Assembly: GCA_034440575.1 (NCBI GenBank)
Contig: JAOTOL010001613.1
Coordinates: forward strand, 2,389,001-2,453,000
DNA length: 64,000 nt
DNA from: Imbricaverruca yamaguchii
Lineage: Eukaryota; Arthropoda; Thecostraca; Neoverrucidae
Reading direction: 5' to 3'
Shown here: positions 49,118 to 59,135 of the stretch, in pieces
Layout: every line of letters starts with the position of its first letter
Numbering within the stretch: the stretch's first letter is position 1
Program-made: the position numbers and the translations under genes
The notes under the pieces: model-generated
The model's input: only the letters and a program-made list of their open reading frames with translations
What the model was told of the DNA's origin: nothing
The model's database searches: none

Positions 49118-49177
49118 AGTCTACTGACGGTCCTCGAGAGAAACATCAACAATATGCAGCGCAAGATAGCAAATCTG
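49118..49177 (+). CDS. Candidate 60-nt exon, product unknown
   Basis: The segment lies between CAGCCTCGCAG and a consensus donor (TCTG|GTAAGT). In one phase (0-0) it encodes SLLTVLERNINNMQRKIANL, an amphipathic helix; in phase 1-1 it gives STDGPREKHQQYAAQDSKS. A good donor alone is weak evidence, and other acceptors upstream (CCAAAGTCAG, TCCGGTCAG) are possible. It is on the same strand as the candidate exons at 33806-39378 and could belong to that gene. Confidence 0.25.
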
Positions 49178-49258
49178 GTAAGTCAGCACGCACTGAAAAG
49201 TTCATCGGAGCTTGTAGAGCTCTATGTTTAGGTAGAGAGTGGAGGGAAAACTCCGTCG

Positions 49259-49864
49259 CTAGGCATGTGTTTCCTCAGCAGTCGAAATTGTGGAGGTGGC
49301 AGCAGTCGTGAGGAGCGAATGGCCACGAGACGCATGATGTCGAGGACGTCGAGGTTGTCGACGGCTGGCCGGAAGAGATACCTCGCAGTGATACCTCTGT
49401 GGTATCACTGCGAGACGAGTGTGCTGGTGGGGGCGACGAGACCCCAGTGCCCCGGGTGACATCGGCATCAGAGATACATCCGGGTGTATGGCGGGCGTCG
49501 GGGTGGCTCGCCTCTTCCTGACGGGCCATCCGCCAGCCACGGGTGTCAGTGTCGTCGGACCGTGTCGGGCGTACGTAATGATGCGAGAGCGGCAGGACCC
49601 GACCCTGCAGACTGCTGAAGTCTCCAGCCTCGATGACATGAACTCTCGCGGGTTCTTGAAGCCGTGGAGGGTACCGGGTGCAAGTGAAGCCCGCGGACCG
49701 CAAGCAGGGTAACCGTTCCGACGTCCGCGAGAAGGGTGCCTGTCGGGTTTGAGAGGGTAACAATGGCGGGATGAGCCTACATTGGAGAACATGGAGGAGA
49801 AAGTGAGCGCGAGGGAATGCGCTGGTGGGAGAGGCCCGAAGGCAGAGGCCTCTTCACGGGGCAC
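49259..49864 (-). CDS. Uncharacterised frame in repeat copy B
   Basis: It matches the frame in copy A (SSMFSNVGSSRHCYPLKPDR near its N-terminal part) and extends further upstream as PREEASAFGPLPPAHSLALT. In copy A the same DNA is open in another frame. No known domain. See copy A for the argument for and against coding. Confidence 0.22.
   Translation of the reverse strand: MPREEASAFGPLPPAHSLALTFSSMFSNVGSSRHCYPLKPDRHPSRGRRNGYPACGPRASLAPGTLHGFKNPREFMSSRLETSAVCRVGSCRSRIITYARHGPTTLTPVAGGWPVRKRRATPTPAIHPDVSLMPMSPGALGSRRPHQHTRLAVIPQRYHCEVSLPASRRQPRRPRHHASRGHSLLTTAATSTISTAEETHA
49382..49414. repeat. Perfect 14-bp-arm hairpin in copy B
   Basis: CTCGCAGTGATACC, a five-base loop TCTGT, and GGTATCACTGCGAG. 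Copy A has only CTCGC...GCGAG here; the eight bases TATCACTG are extra in copy B and are the reverse complement of the CAGTGATA just upstream. Confidence 0.95.
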
Positions 49865-50320
49865 GGTAAACGGACCCGTACCGAGGTGCGCAGTAGTTCG
49901 GGGGGCCTGCAGTCACCAGTAGCCGCGGGTTACCTACGGGAGTGAGTGATCAGCGGACGGTGCGGAAGACCAGAATGAAAGTGAGAGAAGAGCAGCGGCC
50001 AGAGGAGCCTGGAATCAATGCGTGAAGGGCTGATATCTTGGCACGAGCCCAGCAACATTAGGGGTGGGTGGAATCACCCACACACTCCACGAGCTGGGGC
50101 ACAATTAGGCGGCCAAAGACGTGCGGGCGTCACTGGTCCGACCGCAGGCGGAGCGACGTCAGTTCAATGGCTGCGGAGAACTACGTGGCGACTCCCCCCT
50201 CACTAGCGTCCTCGCGGAGACGGTAGTGAGGGGGAGTCAACACGTTGAACAAGTGCATAAGCGAAGGTCGCCTGCCGAGAGGTTGAGGCACTGTGTGGTG
50301 CATCGTAGCTTTGGGTCCGT

Positions 50321-50938
50321 GGCCAGTGAGACGAACTGGAGTGGAATAAACCGCAGCACGTTGGGCGGCGAGGACGCAACCAGAAACGAGTGTGCGGCGA
50401 GATGCCATGAGGCGTTGGTAGACTTGTGTCTGGTATCACTAGCACCATGGCAGTGCCATCTAGTAGTAAGCACCATCTGGTGCATATCAAGATTAAATTG
50501 ATGGTGTTTATCCAAACTTGTTTTTTTGTGGTGTACTGCCGGCTTTTTAGTGCTGGCATCCAGTTTGGCTATTCCATTCAGGTCGCATTTAATAGTGATA
50601 AATTAGGAAGGCTTAGTGCATGTTCGCATACGACGATAGTGATCAGCTGCATCAGTCAGCTCTCCAAAACATACGTTCGTGGTCGTTAACATGTCGAATT
50701 GTAGCCCTCACCAGACTGGGCGGTTCCCCTCCCCCCACGCTCTCAGGTTGTTCACCCGATAGTGTCGGAATGGCGCAGATATGGAGCTTTCAGTCATTTC
50801 TTATGTATCTGCTTTGCACATCACTTGCAAACTTCAGATCAAGGTCATCAAAGGTCACATTGGCCTAGGAGGGGTCAAGCATATAACGTTCCAAAATTTT
50901 CTAAGTGCCGCCATTCAGATTAGCTGTAGCATATCCGT
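50321..50938. other. No gene recognised
   Basis: Short frames only, between repeat copy B and the partial foldback element. Confidence 0.4.
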
Positions 50939-52530
50939 TAGGCGTCATGAGTGGACATAATACCGGTGGCGCCTCTGGTGGTGGGTTTGTGAAAGAATGC
51001 CCCCAGAGTGGGCTGGGTCTGATTAATGCTATATTCTAGTTTCTAGAAAAGGTGCAGGTGACTTCCAGTTGTCAAATTTGAACAACATTGAAACAAGCTC
51101 TCCTATGATGTGTAGCTCATTTTATTATCAAATCATTTCACCCTGTAACTTTGCCGATAAAGTGAAATTAAAGCAATTGGCCACCCAACATCTTGTGATA
51201 AAAGCGCGTCATACATCTTCTGTGTGATGTGCTGACAATTTCCAATCTTCTTAACGAAACTAAAATCGAGCGTGATACATTTTTAATTCATCTTGAATGA
51301 CTTCCATGAAGGTTATCACTTTTGAACTAAATTCCAGAATTTGTGTTCCAAATTATCACATCGTACTACATTAAATTGTATATCAGATGTTCTACATTAC
51401 CGAATTAATAGCCAATGGTCCCAAATAAACCGGCATAAAATCAGCTGCCTTTTGATGCCACGTTCAACTACTTCTATAGATATCTAACCCTGCCATTTTT
51501 GCACTCAATTCAAAGATTTCTGTCTGAAATTATCACATTCAATTGCTTCAAATTGAATATCGGATGTTCTGTATTGGCGAATTAATTTCCAATGGTCTCA
51601 AATAAACTGGCATACAATCAGCTACCTTCTGATACCATACTCAATTACTTTTGTATTTATTTAACCCGTCATTTTTACACTCAACTCCACGATTTCTGTC
51701 TCGAATCCTCACATTGTATCACTTTCATTTATATATCAGATGTTCTACATTAGCGACTTAATTTCCAATGGTCTCAAATAAGCCGACATAGAATCAGCTG
51801 CCTTCTGATGTCATACTCGACTACTTTTATATATATCTAAATCTGTCATTATTATTACCTTTTGACAATTAGCTGTCCGAATTTATTGAGGTTCTGGCGT
51901 GGCTCGATGCACGTCAAGTGCCGGCGATTGCTGACCAGAGGATCCGGGGGGCTGCCGAGGGGTGACATGACAAAAAGTAACAAAAAGTTCCACCCTTCAA
52001 CAATACTAAGCAGCATCGGCTCTGCAACACCAAAATGACATAGGAGTTGTAGATGCATTCTTTCCATTCAACGCCCATAAGCGCAATATTCTTAGACAAT
52101 ATCGAGAAAACCTGTCGGCTTCGGCTGTACTTGTGGCAGAACTCATGCCAGGTACATCGCTTAGTGTTTCAAATCTTAAAATATCCTTGTTACTTTGGCG
52201 GCGGGGCCCATTAACATTCAGGGAATTATTTGCGCCCCACCATATTATGAATGGCGGCGGGTGGTCGGCGACGGGCGGGGGCCGCCAGCATCGCCGCCAG
52301 CGTCCGGATGTCTATGGTGGAAAGTTCCAGAATGCAATGCACAAAGTAACAATATGCGCAATATATCACTGTAAATGGCGACGGAATTGACGTCTGAAGG
52401 CAAACTAACTTTCATACATGCAATTCGCATCATATTTTACGGAAACAGAGTATCATAAAATGTAACTATATTCTTCGCGCACATGCTAATGAACATCTGG
52501 GAGCGCTTGTCGTGGGCGAATGTTTCAGAG
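50939..52530. mobile_element. Foldback-type transposon, one-armed copy
   Basis: It starts TAGGCGTCATGAGTGGACAT and follows the left arm of the complete copy (21231) through the 177-bp units to the centre (51850-52500, including GGGGCCCATTAACATTCAGG and GCGCCCCACCATATTATGAA). The right arm is absent. Homology fades near 52510. Confidence 0.85.
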
Positions 52531-52922
52531 TTCTTGAATGGCATCAGGAACCGGCCTGTTTTCTTTCTTTACTGGGGGTACCCCTGATGTCCGCATTAAC
52601 ATTGCGTCTGACGCATAACGGAACACCAGACTCGATCATGCTGGGCTGTTTTCACCAAAACGAAACATTTTGGTGTTCAGAAAAATTAATGAATGTAATT
52701 GTTATTGAACTGGAACGAAGTCCATTTCGGCGGTTTCACTATCGAGTGGGGAAATTGTATTTGTGGCAATGCTTTAATGCCGATAATGATAAAAAAGCAC
52801 GAAATGTGCAAATCTGGTTGAAAATGCGTCAAAGATCCATGATACATGGTCCTACCAAGTACCATGTATATTATTCGGAGTGCCGTCGATGCGTCGGACT
52901 ACCCATGATCAAATATTTCTGA
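52512..52922 (+). CDS. Hypothetical frame after the foldback copy
   Basis: A + strand frame of 136 codons with cysteines and aromatic residues (for example WCSEKLMNVIVIELERSPF, GKLYLWQCFNADNDKK and YHVYYSECRRCVGLPM). It starts inside the foldback edge from a non-ATG codon, has no recognised domain, and may be a chance frame. A TTTCTTTCTTTAC pyrimidine run at about 52562 suggests an exon boundary, but no clear AG follows at the right distance. Confidence 0.15.
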   Translation: MGECFRVLEWHQEPACFLSLLGVPLMSALTLRLTHNGTPDSIMLGCFHQNETFWCSEKLMNVIVIELERSPFRRFHYRVGKLYLWQCFNADNDKKARNVQIWLKMRQRSMIHGPTKYHVYYSECRRCVGLPMIKYF

Positions 52923-53399
52923 TGGTGTTCTGCTTTTTATCCTAGCTTGCCTAGATCGGAAGTTGAAATGTAATTTTGTTCTTGTTGTTTTCTCACCCTC
53001 AAATTATCACTGCTAAAAACGCGCCTTCAAAATATACCTTTCATTTTGTGTTAATTCATTTCTTTGAGCTACAATGGGCATTCGGTCGAAAGGAATTCTG
53101 ACGTTTCTGAATGGCGCGGACAGTTTGGATAGAGCATGCTTTTACATGTATATGGGAACTTTCTTCCCGAAGTTTCTAAAGGATGATCTCAACTATGTGG
53201 CTAACTCATTGATATGTTAAGTTCCTGCTAGTCACAATTCTGACCATACAAGGAACCACTCCGTGCTATTGAGGTGCAAAAGGGAAGGAAAGGGCAGGCA
53301 AGCGTATCCTGGCTGCCACAATGGCCAATTCATACATCGAACGCGTAGCTAAGTGTGATCGGCTAGCAATCACTGGCGCCTCGGTGCCTGGACTGAAAA
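52923..53399. other. No gene recognised
   Basis: Nothing beyond short frames. Confidence 0.4.
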
Positions 53400-54255
53400 C
53401 TAACCCGCGCCGTCGTTCCGGTCAAATCCTCACACCCCGTCTCTGGGGGCGGGGTTGAAACCCCCTCTAAATTCCAAACTAAGCATCACACGAAAACGAA
53501 AAAGGTGTCATCGGAAAGCGCTTGACGAGTAGGGTCCGGGTCAACCCCCGAAAATAATCCCTCCAAAAGTGACGTCACCAGGGGGCTAGATTTTCACGAC
53601 TTTTCACGACTTACATTATGTTTTTTACTCTGGGGGGTTCATTTTGTGGGATATATGAAGAAGAAAAATGTATTTGGAATGAGAAAAGGACAGCAAAATC
53701 GACCAGGGCTATAATTTTATGCCCCCCAAAAAAAAAAAAAAAATCTAAAATTTCAAAACTTTGAGTTTTCACGTTTTCTTTCATTTTCCTTTTCCAATGG
53801 CTAGGGCAGACCGAGAAACGTTGTTGGAAGTCAACTTGCCCTAACAAAAAATGCTTACTCTAGCCAGAATCCTGTATTTTAACTGGAATATGGCAAATAC
53901 GCAAAATTTATATGTAGTCAAAAACGAAAAAAACAATTCAAGTCGTACGTTTTGTGGCATCCGTAAAGATAAGCAAACGCTGAAAGTTTCATTAAAATAT
54001 CTGTTCATTAAAATATCTGTAAAATATCTGTAAAAGCGTGACGACTGATTGAACTTTCTTGGCGGTGACCTCACTTGACCTCGACTAACTCGTTGACCCT
54101 AGATGACCTGACCTAATTTTTTTAATCAGCATGTCAAATTGATGTGGGAAAAGGTATGCCAAGTTTGGGCGCGCTGCCGAGCGCCGTTCGTCCGCTATCC
54201 GCGAAAAAACTGAGGGGGTGGTTGAAGACCCTCCCCCCGTGAGGGGACGGATTAA
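53400..54255. mobile_element. TTAA-flanked MITE, copy 4
   Basis: Begins CTAA-CCCGCGCCGTCGTTCCGG (one base changed from TTAA) and ends GGGGACGGA-TTAA. Full-length match to copies 1-3. A short tandem of AAAATATCTGT (53993-54032) is private to this copy. Confidence 0.85.
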
Positions 54256-54469
54256 GACATCGCATAGTGATATCAGAAGAAGTAAAAAGAAGTAAGAATA
54301 CTGAGAGCATAGTTTGGTAAGTACCATTAGACACCTTTGCAAAAGCGAATCATATGGAAATTTGTCAAGGTCTGCAGATGAGGATAGGTGACCCTAATAG
54401 CAGATCTGCCGCAACGTAGGATACAAAGTCATTGTCATTGACATTGACAGAACTGGCATCTGCGTAACC

Positions 54470-54690
54470 GGCAGCCGCGTAACTGGACACCTCCATAACT
54501 GACACCTGCACAACTGGCACCTGAATAACTGGTATCTGCATAACTGGCACCTGAATAACTGGCATCTGCATAACTGACACCTGCACAACTGGCACCTGAA
54601 TAACTGGTATCTGCATAACTGGCATCTGCATAACTGACACTTGAATAACTGGCATCTGCATAACTGGCACCTGCATAGCTGACATCCTTA
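54470..54690. repeat. 15-bp minisatellite
   Basis: Alternating units ATAACTGGCACCTGA and ATAACTGGCATCTGC, about 14 copies. Minus-strand frames of MQVPVMQIPVIQ type are by-products of a period divisible by three. Confidence 0.93.
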
Positions 54691-55000
54691 TGACTGGACA
54701 CAGGGAGGTACATTTCTTAACCTCTCTAAAGCTGAGCGAGAAGAGGTGGAGGTGGCCTAGGAAGAGGAATCATTTTATATGCGCTTATGCCGGAAGTTGA
54801 GACAATATTTCCGAAATGGTGCTCTTCGGCCAAAGAGGTTTCCCGTATTTAAATATTGATCCAGTCTATCGAGGTGCTGGCACCATATGCAGCTCTTTCT
54901 GAACTGCCTGAACTTCCTTCGAGGTTAAACACCACAGTCATGCCGCGACGGTCTGCAAACGGAGCCACCAGCCACCGCTGACAGACCTGAGCAGATCTGC

Positions 55001-55697
55001 CAGCGGTCTTCCACCAGGTGTGGTAGGTGTCGTGCCGCCATGATCCCCGATGCTGTGCCAGCGGTCTTCCACCAGGTGTGGTAGGTGTCGTGCCGCCATG
55101 ATCCCCGATGCTGTGCCAGCGGTCTTCCACCAGGTGTGGTAGGTGTCGTGCCGCCATGATCCCCGATGCTGTGCCCGCAGTCTTCCACCAGGTGTGGTAG
55201 GTGTCGTGCCGCCATGATCCCCGATGCTGTGCCCGCGGTCTTCCACCAGGTGTGGTAGGTGTCGTGCCGCCATGATCCCCGATGCTGTGCCAGCGGTCTT
55301 CCACCAGGTGTGGTAGGTGTCGTGCCGCCATGATCCCCGATGCTGTGCCAGCGGTCTTCCACCAGGTGTGGTAGGTGTCGTGCCGCCATGATCCCCGATG
55401 CTGTGCCAGCGGTCTTCCACCAGGTGTGGTAGGTGTCGTGCCGCCATGATCCCCGATGCTGTGCCCGCAGTCTTCCACCAGGTGTGGTAGGTGTCGTGCC
55501 GCCATGATCCCCGATGCTGTGCCCGCGGTCTTCCACCAGGTGTGGTAGGTGTCGTGCCGCCATGATCCCCGATGCTGTGTCAGCGGTCTTCCACCAGGTG
55601 TGGTAGGTGTCGTGCCGCCATGATCCCCGATGCTGTGCCCGCGGTCTTCCACCAGGTGTGGTAGGTGTCGTGCCGCCATGATCCCCGATGCTGTGCC
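55001..55697. repeat. 58-bp minisatellite with higher-order structure
   Basis: Twelve exact-length units begin at 55001 and every 58 bp. Classified by positions 2-6 (A = AGCGG, B = GCAG, C = GCGG type) the order is A A A B C A A A B C A' C and a partial B. The five-unit block AAABC is thus present twice (290-bp period). The 58-bp period is not divisible by three, yet all three minus frames remain open, giving a 276-codon frame that is probably not a gene. Confidence 0.96.
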
Positions 55698-55699
55698 CG

Positions 55700-55985
55700 C
55701 AGTCCCAGAGCGGTGCCGTAATGCTGGTAGTGGTTCGACCAGTAGCGAGTGACCAACACGCTGGACAGTTCAGCTACAGACAAGCTCTGCGTCGGCTGCT
55801 GACCGAGCCACGTCCCCTGACCCGCCGCTGATCCCGCAGCTAATATGGCGCTCTGGCTTTCACGCAGGAAGACTGGATGACCCGGCTGGTCGAATTCTAT
55901 CTCAGATGAGCAGCACCGAAGAGGAGCTGGCCGCGGCGCCGCGAAACACTCCGCGTTCACGTACGTCGCCGAGCACAGGTCCAGG
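55700..55985 (-). CDS. Unrecognised coding-like frame entering the 58-bp repeat
   Basis: The minus frame reads LRLDLCSATYVNAECFAAPR, then CCSSEIEFDQPGHPVFLRES and LSVAELSSVLVTRYWSNHYQ, and continues into the repeat. Composition looks protein-like with high third-position GC. A TGA lies just upstream and there is no in-frame ATG at the start, so it would have to be an internal exon, but I see no good acceptor. It could be a remnant exon whose 3' part was invaded or made by the minisatellite. Family not recognised. Confidence 0.27.
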
Positions 55986-57332
55986 CGCAGCGCAGCGGCC
56001 GGTCATTAGTCATGGTCCCAGCTTTGTGATAATTAAATAATTAGAATATTAATCCCAGCTTTGTGTATGAACACCAGCGCACGGCCATTCAGCGGAGACT
56101 ACCAGTGCGCCAGCGCCCCAATCATGCGCGCGGCCATTTTGTGGTTTCTACCATGGCGACATGCTTCAGTTCGCTAAGAAATCTGGCTCAAAATATATCC
56201 GGATACGTGTACTGCTCTCCCACATATTGCGAATATCGGAAGCAAATGCAGTGATTGGATTCATCCAAGTATACGGTGATGTGTTGTTGTAGGGCTTGCT
56301 AGACATCTAAGGAGCTCTCCTTTTGAAACACCGAACAGGAGAAATAATCATGCTTGGTGGCTTTCTTTAGCCACTAATAGAATATAATCAGTCGAACCAT
56401 TATGCTTGAGCAGCTATTCAAGATTGGGCCTGACTCACAATCTGTGCGAGGGAAGACGAACCCAAGGCGAAAATACTTCCATTTATATGCGGAAAAATGT
56501 CAGGTGAAAGACCCGGTCCGACCTGTCCCGATCCATCACGGCCCGTTCCAGCTCGGTCCGATCCAGCCCGGTCTACTCTCCCGAGACTACTCTCGACGAG
56601 ATCGCTATCAGCACGAGGACCCTGATAAGCGTCGGCCTTGGTGGTAGCATGCTTAGCAAGCAATTTTTGCAAACGTTTGTGCAGGTGACGTACCTAATTA
56701 AAGGTCAAAATGACATGTTCATGTAATTTGCTACAATGTACCAATATGAAATTGACATTCTTTTTCCACAACCTGATACGAATAAACACTTCCCACCGGG
56801 GTCAGATACAGGGGGACGGTGCCGCAAAATTGCCCAAATGTGCCCCCTCAATTTTTTCCTCACGAGTCGAGTAAGATAATTGTCGTTTCTTTTCATAAGT
56901 TCTAAGGGGTGACTAAAAAGTCGTGTCTTGGGTCGGGAAATGAACATTGAATACTCCGGTCCGTCAGACGTATATATATGGAGTGACTGTATCCACTGTC
57001 ACTGGTCTCTGTCTTCCTTTTCAGTCTTAACATGCACTTTGCACCAGGGGAGGAGCAATAGAACGACTCTGCCGCGTTGTCATTCAACTAGTATGTGAAC
57101 TCCAGGCGTCTCTGTGTTGCAGTGCATGTCCACGCGCATTCAATTTACAAACATCGAGGGCACACACATGGGGTGCCAAAAATACGCTGACATCCACAGA
57201 AGCCGTTGTCCACCTTCAATCAAGGCGCAGCACTTGAAAGCGATATCATAGCCTTTCTCAGTGGGCTATTGGTAGCCACTTCTTGAGCATATCTGAAGCG
57301 CCTGGATACACAGTGAGCGGCATTCGGGCGGT
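55986..57332. other. No gene recognised
   Basis: A short CCCGGTCCGACC-type degenerate repeat lies at 56512-56575; otherwise nothing definite. Confidence 0.4.
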
Positions 57333-57554
57333 TTATTCCTTCCGGGTGACAATGCATTCCATTGCTTGCATTTGCAGTGCACACTTCACTCCGTAATAAC
57401 ATTTCATAATGTCTGAAATATTGGTGGCTATTTGACGACACACTTTAGTAGGTACTGAATTGCAGTGTTCTGCACACCGCGGAGTGTCACTGGCAGCTCT
57501 ATACCAGAACATGACACAGATGCACACTAAACTTAGAGTAGCATAAGCCACCAT
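57333..57554 (-). CDS. Candidate small secreted six-cysteine peptide
   Basis: An uninterrupted 73-codon minus-strand frame starts with a true ATG and opens MVAYATLSLVCICVMFWYRA, a good signal peptide. Cleavage after the alanines or AAS would leave a mature peptide of about 51 residues. It begins DTPRCAEHC and later has KVCRQIATNISDIMKC, YYGVKC and AMEC before the stop. Mature spacing is C-x3-C-x7-C-x12-C-x5-C-x7-C, six cysteines able to make three disulfides, with one N-glycosylation site (NIS). The stop codon lies in AATAAA, a possible poly(A) signal. The ATG context is weak (T at -3). I recognise no family and assign no function; a single-exon gene or the main exon of a small secreted protein is possible, and so is a chance frame. 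Confidence 0.42.
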   Translation of the reverse strand: MVAYATLSLVCICVMFWYRAASDTPRCAEHCNSVPTKVCRQIATNISDIMKCYYGVKCALQMQAMECIVTRKE

Positions 57555-57596
57555 TAAATTAACTGAAGATGCATCCTAAACTCGGCCGGATGTTTC

Positions 57597-57884
57597 CTAG
57601 AGTTTCGTGGAATGGCTAGCATTACACCAACGATATCTCGCTGCATACATCCCCAGAAATATTGCCGGGGTAGGCAACACATCCATTTTGCCTGACTTAG
57701 CATTATGTAGCTTGCTGTGGGCCTTCTTCATGCTTCTTTGGAGTGCGAGGGAGGTATAATTTAGTGCGGTCTTTTCTGCATAGATTATGGGAAGATATGT
57801 AATGGGATCGTCATTTGTTCTTGTGAAGGAAATGTTTACCAAGGTTTTTGTTCCAGCACTCGCAATGTCTTTTATTTGTTTATT
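57597..57884 (-). CDS. Candidate exon, product unknown
   Basis: A 96-codon stop-free minus frame follows an acceptor-like GAAGTCTTCAG. It reads NKQIKDIASAGTKTLVNISF, then ITYLPIIYAEKTALNYTSLA and SGKMDVLPTPAIFLGMYA. Composition is protein-like and it lies just upstream of the small secreted peptide on the same strand. There is no ATG at its start and no clear donor at its end, and I recognise no domain. Confidence 0.22.
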   Translation of the reverse strand, partial: NKQIKDIASAGTKTLVNISFTRTNDDPITYLPIIYAEKTALNYTSLALQRSMKKAHSKLHNAKSGKMDVLPTPAIFLGMYAARYRWCNASHSTKL

Positions 57885-58265
57885 CTGAAGACTTCATTTG
57901 AATTCTGCAGAATAGACTTGCTGTAAATTCTGACATAGAAAGACTTGGCCAACCTCAACCATAAGCTAAGAGCGTTCCGATGTTACTCTATTTACCGCCT
58001 GGTTAGTGGAATAAAGCACAAAATACATGCGTCTGTTGATATTCAGGCTATTTCTCGCCTCCCCTGAGCTTCTAATTCCATACACATTAGACCCTTGTGT
58101 CTTATGCGCTGACCGAGGGAGCTTGAATAGCGTAAGTGTCGTCAGACATGTGAGCCTGCCATTTGACATTTGAGGCGTCGGACATCTGCGGTGAGGCTGG
58201 ACAGCGCTCAGTGGGGCCTTCCGTCCAACAGGGGGGGGGAGGGGTAGCACGCGTCTACGCTCATG

Positions 58266-58844
58266 TTACCGTCGTCCGAACCTCAGCTTGCGCACGGGCT
58301 CGTTGACGTAGTAGCCGGTCGTGCCATCGCGACGCTGACCGCTGCCCGACTTGAACATCGTGATCGGCATCCGACGCAGAAGAGACAGCGCCTTCTTCTG
58401 CAGTCGGTGTCGACGGGAGAGCAGCCGCAGGGTCGGCTGGCGCGGGCCGGGGTACGGCGCGCGCTGGTGCGACATCAGCTGGTCAGCCAGCAGTCCACCG
58501 TGTCGGCCGTCGTCCGGCTGGCTGAGAGCCGCTCCGAGCCACTGGAGCAGAGGTGGCTGCGCACGCGTCTGGCCGGCCGGCCGGCGCTCTGTCGGCGGAC
58601 CGTGGCGGGCTGGCGCGGCAGCTGTGAGTCGCCCGCCGCCCGCCTGCCGCGTCCACACCAGCGGCGACGGCAACGGCGGCCGCTGGTGCGCCGCAGCCAG
58701 CTGCAGGGCCACCAGCGTCGCCACACACCTGCCGACCGAGCGCGGCGTGTGACGGCGACGCCGCGGAACTACCGGATACGTCTGACGTCTGAGACACTCA
58801 TCCGACTCACACTCTGCACTCATCTGATGCACACACACTCTCAT
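58266..58844 (-). CDS. Candidate neuropeptide-like precursor exon (ends LRFGRR-stop)
   Basis: In a GC-rich, CpG-rich island the minus frame is open for 192 codons with strongly GC-ending codons. It contains a signal-like core (CVATLVALQLAAAHQ at about residues 41-55) directly after a possible acceptor (CGGTCGGCAG). The C-terminal part is rich in basic doublets: LLSRR, LQKK, LLRR, then MPITMFKSGSGQRR and DGTTGYYVNEPVRKLRFGRR followed at once by TAA. Cutting at RR and amidating at Gly would give DGTTGYYVNEPVRKLRF-amide. Many arthropod neuropeptide precursors end this way, and RF-amide peptides are common. I do not recognise the peptide family. The true start is uncertain because the in-frame ATG puts 40 residues before the hydrophobic core. 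A C-terminal exon of a different basic protein is the main alternative. Confidence 0.36.
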   Translation of the reverse strand: MRVCVHQMSAECESDECLRRQTYPVVPRRRRHTPRSVGRCVATLVALQLAAAHQRPPLPSPLVWTRQAGGGRLTAAAPARHGPPTERRPAGQTRAQPPLLQWLGAALSQPDDGRHGGLLADQLMSHQRAPYPGPRQPTLRLLSRRHRLQKKALSLLRRMPITMFKSGSGQRRDGTTGYYVNEPVRKLRFGRR

Positions 58845-58867
58845 CTGACTAACATAACGCTACGTAC

Positions 58868-59041
58868 GTGCCTGAGGAACACGGTCACTGCATGCGTACC
58901 TGAGGAACACGGACACTACATGCGTACCTATAAAATACCACACGAACACTACCTGAGGAGCACAACACGGACACTACATGCGCACCTGAGGAACACCGGC
59001 ACTGCATACGCAACTGAAGAACACAGATACTACATGCGTAC
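58868..59041. repeat. Degenerate 28-bp tandem repeat
   Basis: Variants of CCTGAGGAACACGGACACTA plus CATGCGTA, about six units with some shortened. Confidence 0.85.
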
Positions 59042-59135
59042 TTACCCCGCGCCATCTTTCCGGTCAGATCCTCACACCCCGTCTCGGGGGGGGTTAGTAA
59101 CCCCCTCTAAAATCCAAACTATGCGTTATTCAACA
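59042..59135. mobile_element. TTAA MITE, 5' fragment
   Basis: TTACCCCGCGCCATCTTTCC through ACCCCGTCTCGGGGGGG and CCCCCTCTAAAATCCAAACT matches the left end of the family, then stops abruptly at about 59128. Confidence 0.8.

Larger units (their letters stand above)
49251..50320. mobile_element. Dispersed 1.1-1.3 kb repeat, copy B
   Basis: Closely matches 24054-25320, with three fewer 69-bp units and an 8-bp insertion that makes a perfect hairpin (49382-49414). Confidence 0.78.

Noticed and set aside
54849..55679. 276-codon minus frame
   Set aside because: Three frames are equally open through the 58-bp array; nothing favours one as coding.
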